This document shows, one piece after another, positions 53,681-60,960 of a stretch of DNA of 64,000 bases. The position numbers and the translations under genes were made by a program. Source of the DNA: a bacterium (GTDB lineage Bacteria > Latescibacterota > Latescibacteria > Latescibacterales > Latescibacteraceae). Within the stretch, counting starts at the first letter, position 1. Each line of letters opens with the position of its first letter. The stretch spans positions 57,866 through 121,865 of the forward strand of contig JAJFUH010000029.1 in assembly GCA_021372535.1 (NCBI GenBank). The letters run 5' to 3'. Below the pieces are notes generated by a model that did not search any database, had not been told where the DNA came from, and worked only from the letters and a program-made list of their open reading frames with translations.

Positions 53681-53899
53681 ATGAAAACGAGTATTACCAT
53701 ACGGCTTGATGAAGACCTCGATCGCATTCTCTCTTTAGTGAGCAGGCGAGATGGCCGGACACGGAGCGACGTGGTCAGGGATGCGTTGAGACGGCAGCTC
53801 TCCATCCTTATGTTCGATCAACTGAGAAAAGAAACCATGCCTTTCGCTGAGGCGCGCGGGTATCTTACCGATGAAGACGTGTTCCGGGATGTGTCGTGA
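53681..53899 (+). CDS. Ribbon-helix-helix antitoxin
   Basis: A 72-residue protein. The N-terminal MKTSITIRLDEDLDRIL ... RTRSDVVRDALRRQL is a classical RHH (CopG/MetJ-type) DNA-binding fold. The C-terminal ~30 acidic residues should bind and block the toxin. It probably autoregulates the pair. No Shine-Dalgarno is obvious before this ATG; an in-frame ATG twelve codons upstream is also possible. The stop overlaps the toxin start. Confidence 0.87.
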   Translation: MKTSITIRLDEDLDRILSLVSRRDGRTRSDVVRDALRRQLSILMFDQLRKETMPFAEARGYLTDEDVFRDVS

Positions 53900-54315
53900 A
53901 AGTCTTTCTCGATACGAATGTACTGGTGAGCGCTTTTGCAACACGCGGACTGTGTGCGGATGTTCTGCGCACGGTTCTTGCCGAACACGAGCTTGTTACC
54001 GGAACGTGTGTGCTGGACGAACTCGAACGCGTGCTTGAAAGCCGGTTCGGAATTCCAAAAAAAACAGTCGTTTCCATTATTCTTTTTCTCCGCAGATTTC
54101 ACATCGAACCGACACCTGAACATTTACCCGATATATCCATACGCGATCCGGATGATTTGAAAGCGCTGGCTTCCGCCTGCGCAGCGAAAGCCGATGTGCT
54201 TGTTTCCGGCGATCAGGATATTCTTTCCCTGACCGAATACTGCACTATAGTCATCACCGACCCTCGCGGTTTTTGGAATATGCTGAAAGAATCAGCTGAC
54301 CCGGATCATTCATAA
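53896..54315 (+). CDS. PIN-domain toxin
   Basis: A 139-residue PIN-family ribonuclease toxin. Acidic metal ligands are seen in FLDTNVLVSA (Asp6), the Glu of CVLDELERVL, and the distal DPDDLKALASA...ADVLVSGDQDIL with conserved Asp residues. The family cuts RNA, often tRNA or rRNA. The start is GTG in GTGA overlap with the antitoxin stop, so translation is coupled in the usual antitoxin-first order. The pair lies between two direct copies of repeat F. Confidence 0.9.
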   Translation: MKVFLDTNVLVSAFATRGLCADVLRTVLAEHELVTGTCVLDELERVLESRFGIPKKTVVSIILFLRRFHIEPTPEHLPDISIRDPDDLKALASACAAKADVLVSGDQDILSLTEYCTIVITDPRGFWNMLKESADPDHS

Positions 54316-54387
54316 TCGGCGGCCAGAGGTGGAGTGCCCATCCCTGAAAACATCATAGAGCTGAAATGGCCGCACTGCAAAAAAAAC

Positions 54388-54485
54388 CTTGGACCGGGAC
54401 GGCCACGATGAAGCCGGGATTTCCATGATTTTTAATCCGGGCAATCCCTGTCAATCATGGGAATCGTGGTTCAAAGCCCCCTGAC
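54388..54485 (+). repeat. Repeat family F, copy 2
   Basis: Same orientation and layout as copy 1 (catgatttttaatccggg.aatccctgtcaatcatgg), with one 9-mer unit instead of three, ending 'tggttcaaagccccctgac'. It occupies part of the 318-bp gap between the toxin and mazG genes. The remainder shows no gene. Confidence 0.8.
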
Positions 54486-54634
54486 TACATGATACTGTAC
54501 TCTCAGGGTATTCCTTATAACGATGTTGTAAAAAAAGGGAAGCTTCCCTAAGCGATTAACCTCCTGTTGACCCCATCGGATTCCTTTCGTACATTATACG
54601 TGCTTTCCACCATAACGTTTTTTCAGGAGAAATC

Positions 54635-55435
54635 ATGTCATCATTCGACGAACTGATAGCGGTCATGAAACGGCTTCACGATCCGGACGGCTGTCCATGG
54701 GATCGCGAGCAGACACACGAAAGCCTCAAGCCGTACCTTGTCGAGGAAACGTACGAGGCGCTCGAAGCCATAGATTCGGGCTCGGACGAGCGTCTTACCG
54801 AAGAGCTCGGCGATGTGCTCCTCCAGGTTGTCTTTCACGCGGAGATAGCCGCCCGTGGGGGACGGTTCACCATAGAGGATGTTGTCAGGGGCATCATCGA
54901 AAAACTCAAGCGCCGTCATCCTCATGTATACGGCGATACATGTGTTGACGGGTCGGAACAGGTCATAAAGAACTGGGAGGAGATCAAACGCCGCGAGAAA
55001 CGTGAGAAAAAAGCCGATGGCTCGGTGCTCGATGGCCTTCCGAAAGACCTTCCGGCGCTCATCAAAGCACGGCGCATACAGGAGAAAGTATCACGGGTTG
55101 GATTCGACTGGGCGCGAACCGAAGAGGTCATGATGAAAGTCGACGAGGAGCTCAGAGAGCTCAAGGAGGCAAGCCAGGCACAGAACAGGGAAGCTATCGA
55201 GGAAGAGCTGGGCGACCTCCTGTTTGCCATCGCGAATCTTGCGCGTTTCGTGAGCCTCTGCCCGGAAGATGCGCTCAGAAAAACCATCGACAAGTTCCAG
55301 CGGCGCTTCCGGTATATCGAGCGCGAGCTCCCTAAACGGGGACTGAAACTCGGCGAGGCATCCCTTGAGGAGATGGACAAGCTCTGGGAAGAAATCAAAA
55401 AAGAGGAGCGCGACAAGCCGAATCAAAAAAACTGA
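54635..55435 (+). CDS. mazG: MazG nucleoside triphosphate pyrophosphohydrolase
   Basis: A 266-residue full-length two-domain MazG that hydrolyses NTPs and dNTPs to monophosphates, clearing damaged or non-canonical nucleotides. The first domain has the CPWDREQTHESLKPYLVEETYEA signature with the EExxE-type metal site and ELGDVLLQVVFHAEIA. The second repeats the pattern as KVDEELRELKEA...EEELGDLLFAIANLARF. AGGAG precedes the ATG. It lies downstream of a toxin pair but with a 318-bp gap, so a functional link is not implied. Confidence 0.95.
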   Translation: MSSFDELIAVMKRLHDPDGCPWDREQTHESLKPYLVEETYEALEAIDSGSDERLTEELGDVLLQVVFHAEIAARGGRFTIEDVVRGIIEKLKRRHPHVYGDTCVDGSEQVIKNWEEIKRREKREKKADGSVLDGLPKDLPALIKARRIQEKVSRVGFDWARTEEVMMKVDEELRELKEASQAQNREAIEEELGDLLFAIANLARFVSLCPEDALRKTIDKFQRRFRYIERELPKRGLKLGEASLEEMDKLWEEIKKEERDKPNQKN

Positions 55436-55667
55436 TACATCATTGTAGCATACGATGTTTCGGGCATTCCCCATTTTTCCGGTGTTCGCCTTCGAGTCTT
55501 CCCGCTGTGACGCGGCGCAGAGCATAGTGAGCGGAGAAATTTTTCAATCTTACGGATTTGAAAGCGAAATAGAGTGACTGCACAAGAAAATTATTGCGCA
55601 TTATTAGCATTTTCGATATATTATTGATTGCAAATGCTATGAACCCTCAACTGTCAGAGGTGGCTAT

Positions 55668-56111
55668 ATGAATATTCCGAATGTGCAGAACCAGAATAAC
55701 ACTGTCACGAACAATACCGCGCAGACAGATATGCGACAGGCTCGGCAGACTGCCCAGAACACACCGCAGAACCAGGCAAATACGGGTACGAATACCGATA
55801 CCTACACACGGTCTCCCATGGTGGAAAGACTCAAAAAACTCAATGACAGGAAGCAGAACCTCCAGCAGGAGCTGACCACTCTGCAACAGCAGAATCCCGT
55901 CGAAACAGGCCGTGAGCGCACCACAACTGTCGTCCGCGAACTCAACGGCATCGAGCGTGATATACAGAACCTTACAAACAAACAACCGGACAATACCGAA
56001 CGCAGACAGATGGAGGCGATTCAGCAGTATACCGAACAGAACCAGACAATTACCCGCAATCAGAACAATCCGAACAATAATGTAAAAAATGCCATGGGCC
56101 TCCTGGGCTGA
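55668..56111 (+). CDS. Low-complexity Asn/Gln/Thr-rich coiled-coil protein
   Basis: A 147-residue hydrophilic protein I do not recognise. Residues 1-48 are Asn/Gln/Thr-rich and probably disordered. Residues 49-95 (SPMVERLKKLNDRKQNLQQELTTLQQQ and on) should form a coiled coil. The rest is again Asn/Gln-rich and ends NAMGLLG. There is no signal peptide or transmembrane segment. AGAGGTGG lies upstream of the ATG, and a strong terminator downstream supports a real transcription unit. Confidence 0.7.
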   Translation: MNIPNVQNQNNTVTNNTAQTDMRQARQTAQNTPQNQANTGTNTDTYTRSPMVERLKKLNDRKQNLQQELTTLQQQNPVETGRERTTTVVRELNGIERDIQNLTNKQPDNTERRQMEAIQQYTEQNQTITRNQNNPNNNVKNAMGLLG

Positions 56112-56180
56112 TTATCATATACACGCCATCCTGACATGATCGTGCAGTCAAGGTGGTAAGAGTTTCCGTTGATGAGCTTG

Positions 56181-56228
56181 AAAACCCGGAACAGGGAATT
56201 TAACAATATCCCCTGTTCCGGGTTTTTT
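56181..56228 (+). terminator. Rho-independent terminator after Asn/Gln-rich gene
   Basis: AAACCCGGAACAGGG pairs with CCCTGTTCCGGGTTT and is followed by a T-run, about 70 bases after the stop codon. Confidence 0.93.
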
Positions 56229-56428
56229 ATTGAAAATTTCAATCTGCCCGCAGTCCCTGTATACTTAATCCCTCCGATAAATTATTCCGGAAAAAAACAG
56301 ATGTAACTCACTGAGTTGCCCGACAGCATGTTTTTCCCTATATTGAAACAGAACTATCGTTTATGAGATGACTGTCACAGATAAACTCCTGCGAGGTATA
56401 CCTGTTCTTCTCTATCGTAATCGCCCTC

Positions 56429-57151
56429 GTGCTCGTTTCGTTCCTGGCATATGTCGTTAAAGCAACGACCGGTTTCGGGACAGCCATTATCATCGTTTCG
56501 ATCGGCTCGCTTCTGATCGGCACATACGAGGCGGTAATCCTTACCGCCCTGATCGATACGGCTGGCGGAACGATACTGTATATACGCGATCCGGTGAAAG
56601 ACAACCGATCATACTGGATTCCGCTTGCGGTCGCCATGATAATCGGGTCCGTTGCCGGCGCTCTCATTCTCAAAGCGATACCTGTGCGACGGTTCGATAT
56701 CCTGCTCGGTGTGGTAATCGCCGTGCTCGGATTCTGGTTTATCCTCGGCCGCGGCGCCGATGGAGAATCATGCCTTGAACAGGAACTCCCGTCACAGTGC
56801 AGCGGCAGCGATCTGGCGGTATCCGCGTTTTCCGGGCTGTGTGGAGGTCTATTCGCCGTGGGGGGACCGCCCATCGTCTACTGGCTCGGGAGACGGTTTG
56901 CGAAACACGCTTTCCGTCGCGCCCTCATCGTGGTTTTTTTCCTCGCCACCATCGCGCGGGTCATAACCTATGGCGCATCGGGGCTTCTCAATGTGAAGCT
57001 TGCCGTTTACGCCCTGTATTCTCTTCCCGGGGTGGTTCTCGGCATCGTTCTCGGAAACCGGATATTCATCGCCCTCTCCGAACGGTGGTTCAGCCGTGTT
57101 GTCGGGGTGCTGCTCATCATCGTTTCGCTGAAACTTTTATTTTTACGGTAA
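56429..57151 (+). CDS. TauE/SafE-family permease
   Basis: A 240-residue inner-membrane protein with about seven or eight hydrophobic helices. The two TauE repeats each carry a Gly-rich start (KATTGFGTAIIIVSIGSLLIG; SGLCGGLFAVGGPPIVYWLG). Family members export sulfite, sulfoacetate or related anions. GTG at 56429 gives a slightly short first helix. The frame stays open back to 56372, where only CTG codons (56402, with GCGAGG five bases upstream) could start, so the true start may be non-standard. The gene is flanked by a terminator and a family C repeat. Confidence 0.82.
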   Translation: MLVSFLAYVVKATTGFGTAIIIVSIGSLLIGTYEAVILTALIDTAGGTILYIRDPVKDNRSYWIPLAVAMIIGSVAGALILKAIPVRRFDILLGVVIAVLGFWFILGRGADGESCLEQELPSQCSGSDLAVSAFSGLCGGLFAVGGPPIVYWLGRRFAKHAFRRALIVVFFLATIARVITYGASGLLNVKLAVYALYSLPGVVLGIVLGNRIFIALSERWFSRVVGVLLIIVSLKLLFLR

Positions 57152-57217
57152 TATCTGTTGATTATTCAGGAAGGTTTTTACAGTTTTACAGGAGTTGTGG
57201 GATAAATATCATTTTCT

Positions 57218-57408
57218 GGTTTTTCAACCAGGGCATAAATTTACGAATGAGATGTTTTATACGTTAAAATGTCATTCCCGTGAAAACGGGAATCCATCAT
57301 CTATTGCTCTTGCCGGAACGATCGTAATACTGGATTCCCAATTCACTTCGCTCTTGGGAATGACAATACTCGTACAATGGATGAATGATTATGAGCTTAT
57401 GAATGACC
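57218..57408. repeat. MITE-like repeat family C, copy 2
   Basis: About 191 bp, matching 28173-28366 over its length, including 'tttacgaatgagatgtttt', the CATTCCCGTGAAAACGGGAA hairpin, 'ctggattcccaattcacttcg' and 'gggaatgacaatactcgtacaat'. The ends are less perfect inverted repeats than in copy 1. It sits between the permease and a UroD-superfamily gene. Confidence 0.78.
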
Positions 57409-57463
57409 AGATATTATTATACCATACTGCAGAATTACATCATAACGAGAGGATGGTGCCCCT

Positions 57464-58567
57464 ATGAAACCGCGTGAACGTGTCCTCAAAGCATTCAGGA
57501 AAATAGACGGTTTTCCCGACCGTGTCCCCGTCCAGTTCGAGCTCTGCCGTTCGCTGCTCGATCATTTCGGTAAAAAACTCGGCATACCCGCCCGGTATAC
57601 GGACAACCTCTACGAGGATGTGACCTACCGTATCAGCGGAAACGAGGTGCGCACAGCCATGGGGTGCGATGTGGTCGTCACCGGCGCAGGTACCGCCCGC
57701 GATTTCATGGCGAAGAAAAACAGCGACGGCACCTGGCTCAACGAATACGGCATGCGTATGCGGCAGGGAGACATCTATGTCGAGGTTGCGGAATATCCGC
57801 TTGCCCATGTGCAGACAGCATCAGATGTGAAGGCATATACCTTCCCCGATCCCCATGCGGCGGGACGGTATGACGATGCGGAAGACCTCGTGCGGAAATA
57901 CGGGGACGATTACTTCATCATCGGCGATATCGAGGTGACCATCTTCAGCCTTGCCCACCAGCTTGTCGGCTTCGAAAAGCTCCTCCTCGACATGGCGCTC
58001 GGAGCAGAGTACCTCGAACCGCTGTTCAGCGCCTGCGCGGATTTCCAGACCGAGGTGGGTACACACCTCGTCGAGCTCGGAGTCGACGCGATCTGGTCAG
58101 GTGACGATTTCGGGAGCCAGACCGACCTCCTCATGTCGCCGCAGATGTTCAGAGACCTTCTGAAAAACCATTACACGCGAATGAATGGGGCATTCAAAAA
58201 AATAAATCCCGGCATCGTTCCCATTCTTCACTGTGACGGCGCTGTCAGCAAGCTTCTCGGCGATATCCGCGAAACGGGATTCGAGGTGTTCAATCCCGTA
58301 CAGCCGGGAGTTCCGGGTCACGGGCCGAAAGAACTCAAGGACAGGTTCGGCGATGCGTTCATCTTCTGGGGCGCAATCGACCAGCAGGACCTCCTGCCAA
58401 AGGGAACGGACGAGGAACTCGAAGCCGACATCATAGAAAAAATCAGGATTCTCGGCAAAAACCGCGGATACATGATTTCCCCGGCCCATATCATTCAGGC
58501 CGATGTGTCTCCCGAACGTGTGGAAAAGTTTATCGAACTCTGTATCAGGTACGGCGGATATAAATGA
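57464..58567 (+). CDS. Uroporphyrinogen decarboxylase-superfamily protein
   Basis: A 367-residue TIM-barrel protein of the UroD/MtaA group. Recognisable parts are the opening KPRERVLKAFRKIDGFPDRVPVQFE, DVKAYTFPDPHAAGRYDDAE, GDIEVTIFSLAHQLVGFEKLLLDMAL, DAIWSGDDFGSQTDLLMSPQMFRDL and the closing PILHCDGAVSKLL ... FWGAIDQQDLLPKGT. This ending is typical of environmental UroD-like families found with sugar or methyl metabolism, not heme synthesis. The stop overlaps an ATG (ATGA) of the next frame. Its superfamily relative at 52333-53472 is only distantly similar. Confidence 0.85.
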   Translation: MKPRERVLKAFRKIDGFPDRVPVQFELCRSLLDHFGKKLGIPARYTDNLYEDVTYRISGNEVRTAMGCDVVVTGAGTARDFMAKKNSDGTWLNEYGMRMRQGDIYVEVAEYPLAHVQTASDVKAYTFPDPHAAGRYDDAEDLVRKYGDDYFIIGDIEVTIFSLAHQLVGFEKLLLDMALGAEYLEPLFSACADFQTEVGTHLVELGVDAIWSGDDFGSQTDLLMSPQMFRDLLKNHYTRMNGAFKKINPGIVPILHCDGAVSKLLGDIRETGFEVFNPVQPGVPGHGPKELKDRFGDAFIFWGAIDQQDLLPKGTDEELEADIIEKIRILGKNRGYMISPAHIIQADVSPERVEKFIELCIRYGGYK

Positions 58568-58635
58568 TACGCAAGTACGGTAAAGATGCGAAAAAGCTCG
58601 TGGAAAAAGTAAGAAAGACTGAAGGATATAAAGGC

Positions 58636-59079
58636 ATGAAAGAAACTGCTATTAATCTGAAATCCGCGGCAATTGCATCTGTCGTGGTGCTTGCATGTTT
58701 CTCATGTTCTCATATGGAGAAAAAACCGGTCGATATGCCTCTGAGCATAACCATCGTGCCATTTGATGTGACCGAAATACGTCCGATACCCGGCGAAGAA
58801 CACAAATGTGGCCCAAGGTTTGTGAGCATCATGTATCCGAGTCCATCTTCAGTTACTCTTCAATTTTACTTCCATCTTCCGGCTGCCGCGCGTACCCGGA
58901 TCGATTTGTGTAACAACGCGGACAAGGTGGTGTCTACAATGATAGATAAACGCATGCAGAAGGGAGCCTATAAGCTGATTATCGATAATTCATACATCAT
59001 CGAGCCAGGGAAATATACATTGAAATTACTGGTTGATACTCAAATCGTCGGAACCAGAAACTTCACCATTATTAAGTAG
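58636..59079 (+). CDS. Small predicted lipoprotein, unknown function
   Basis: A 147-residue protein with the lipoprotein signal MKETAINLKSAAIASVVVLAC (lipobox VLAC, Cys21; a second Cys at 24). The rest is beta-rich with a GKYTLKLLVDTQIVGTRNFTI ending, like an Ig-type or FlgD-like domain. I do not recognise the family. The frame is open upstream to ATG 58564, which overlaps the previous stop, but a 24-residue charged N terminus would hide the signal. The ATG at 58636 with AAAGG just upstream is therefore preferred. Confidence 0.65.
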   Translation: MKETAINLKSAAIASVVVLACFSCSHMEKKPVDMPLSITIVPFDVTEIRPIPGEEHKCGPRFVSIMYPSPSSVTLQFYFHLPAAARTRIDLCNNADKVVSTMIDKRMQKGAYKLIIDNSYIIEPGKYTLKLLVDTQIVGTRNFTIIK

Positions 59080-59343
59080 TTTACCAACTAATAATAAACA
59101 GAATCCCTTTAATGGATACCGGAGTCGCAAATTTAATATATGATTAAATTTCTTGTTTCAATTAATAAACCCTGTTACATACAAAAAAATCTATAATGAT
59201 CGATATTTTTTACATATCAATGATATCATCTATTAGAATACAAATAGGATTTGGTATAACTCATGACATGAAACGTATTTTCAGATTGATAAAACGCCCG
59301 ACGGGCGAACGGACAAAGACTGTTTTTTTCAGGGAGAATCAGG

Positions 59344-60000
59344 ATGTATATCAATCGGGTATTTCTCGTTTGCATGGTTGTTGCACTGGCGGCATTCACC
59401 GCTTCGGCCCTGTGGTCGCAGACGCCTGAAAAGGAACGGAGTATCGATGAGAAAGTGCAGCAGTTTCTCGCCGCCGAACGGACGAAATGGAGGGATATGA
59501 ACGTCCCCGAGTCGGATGGCAAAGTGCTGTACGATATCATAATCGAGCATAAATACACAAAAGCCCTCGAAATCGGCACATCGACGGGGCATTCGGGAAT
59601 ATGGATATCCTGGGCGCTGAGCAAAACCGGCGGAAAGCTCACAACCATCGAAATCGACGAGTCCCGTCACAAAAAAGCGCTCGAGAATTTTAAGAAAGCT
59701 GGGCTTTCGGATTATATAGACGCCCGTCTTGCCGATGCCCACGATCTCGTACCGAAACTGGAGGGGCCGTTCGATTTCGTTTTTTCCGATGCGGACAAGG
59801 AGTGGTATAAAAACTACTTTGTAGCGGTTTATCCGAAGCTCGAAGCCGGCGGGTGTTTCACCGCGCACAATGTCCTCAACCGTTATACGGGAACGGAGGA
59901 ATTCCTCGATTATGTGAAAAGCCTTCCCGACATGGAAACGACGATTGTCCGTTCGAGCGGCTCGGGGATTTCGGTCAGCTACAAAAAGCCTAAACCCTGA
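59344..60000 (+). CDS. SAM-dependent O-methyltransferase-like protein with signal peptide
   Basis: A 218-residue protein. The first 25 residues (MYINRVFLVCMVVALAAFTASA) are a signal peptide or membrane anchor. The rest is a class I methyltransferase of the Methyltransf_24/catechol-O-methyltransferase-like type: motif I ALEIGTSTGHSGIW, acidic TTIEIDESRH, DFVFSDADKEWYKNYF and GGCFTAHNV. If exported it would lie where SAM is not normally present, so the protein may use another ligand or face the cytosol as an anchored enzyme. GGGAG stands before the ATG. Confidence 0.82.
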   Translation: MYINRVFLVCMVVALAAFTASALWSQTPEKERSIDEKVQQFLAAERTKWRDMNVPESDGKVLYDIIIEHKYTKALEIGTSTGHSGIWISWALSKTGGKLTTIEIDESRHKKALENFKKAGLSDYIDARLADAHDLVPKLEGPFDFVFSDADKEWYKNYFVAVYPKLEAGGCFTAHNVLNRYTGTEEFLDYVKSLPDMETTIVRSSGSGISVSYKKPKP

Positions 60001-60066
60001 AATGATCCCTTTCATTTGCACATCCATTCGTTCCGCTGTACCACAGCGAATCGGAGATGTGTGGAC

Positions 60067-60960
60067 TCACCAGCCATGGAATCCCGCAAGCACCGCGATA
60101 ATCCCTGTCGGCATTCCCGCTTTGAGGAGTGTCGAAACACGCCGCAGATTCTTTTCCGAGTTATCCCTGAGTGCCGAAATGGCGGAATAGATCAGAACCG
60201 GACAGACTCCGAGCACGACAAGAAACGTGTACCCGTGGCCGAATACTCCGGTAACGGAGGGGATTGTCACGAGGACGGCGAGCACTGACAGCACGGCTGA
60301 AGCCAGCCTGCAGGCGGCACGTGCTCCCCGGAGTGTTGCGACGGTTTCGATGCCTGCCCTCCGGTCGCCGCGGAGGTCGGCGGCATCCTTGATGAGCTCG
60401 CGGCCGAGATGATAGAGAAGGGCGAATGATGCGGGAACGAGCGCTTCGCGAACGCAATGCCCGGCAACACCGCCGTAGATGAAGGCCAGTCCTCCGAGCG
60501 CGGAGACTGTCAGATTTCCCGCAAGCGGAACACCCTTGAGTTTCAGATCATACACTGTGAGGAGAAGCGCTGCGGTGAGGGCGAGCACAACACCCGTAAA
60601 ACCGAGGAATATCCCCATGATTATCCCCGCAAGGGTGAGCAGGAAGGCAAAAACCGCCGCTCCTTTCGATGATACACGCCCCGAGGGGATGGGACGGTGC
60701 GGCGCATTGACAGCGTCGGTCGAAACATCCCGTATATCGTTGAGAATGTTTCCGGCGGCGAGTATGAACGATGCGGAAACGGCGGCAATCACCGTGCGGA
60801 CGGCCCAGGGCGGCACAGCGCCATGAACCGGGGATCGGACAAGTTCCGCCGCGAGGGTGAGAGGCCTGTCGCCGATTATACCGCCGCAGAGCACCGAAAG
60901 GCCGCATATGAGCATGTTTACCGGCCGGGTGAGTTCGATATAGCCTCTCATGGCTGCCAT
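60067..60960 (-). CDS. UbiA-family prenyltransferase, digeranylgeranylglyceryl phosphate synthase-like
   Basis: A 297-residue membrane protein with about eight helices. The two Asp-rich prenyl-diphosphate sites are NDIRDVSTDAVNAPHRPIPSG (about 73-93) and KDAADLRGDRRAGIET (about 190-205). The RPIPSGxVS stretch and the LKLKGVPLAGNLTVSALGGLAFIYGG segment fit the archaeal-type synthase that attaches the second geranylgeranyl chain to glycerol phosphate. Other UbiA members (menaquinone, heme O) lack this pattern. ATG overlaps the preceding gene's stop by one base. FCB bacteria are reported to carry such genes. Exact substrate needs testing. Confidence 0.82.
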   Translation of the reverse strand: MAAMRGYIELTRPVNMLICGLSVLCGGIIGDRPLTLAAELVRSPVHGAVPPWAVRTVIAAVSASFILAAGNILNDIRDVSTDAVNAPHRPIPSGRVSSKGAAVFAFLLTLAGIIMGIFLGFTGVVLALTAALLLTVYDLKLKGVPLAGNLTVSALGGLAFIYGGVAGHCVREALVPASFALLYHLGRELIKDAADLRGDRRAGIETVATLRGARAACRLASAVLSVLAVLVTIPSVTGVFGHGYTFLVVLGVCPVLIYSAISALRDNSEKNLRRVSTLLKAGMPTGIIAVLAGFHGW

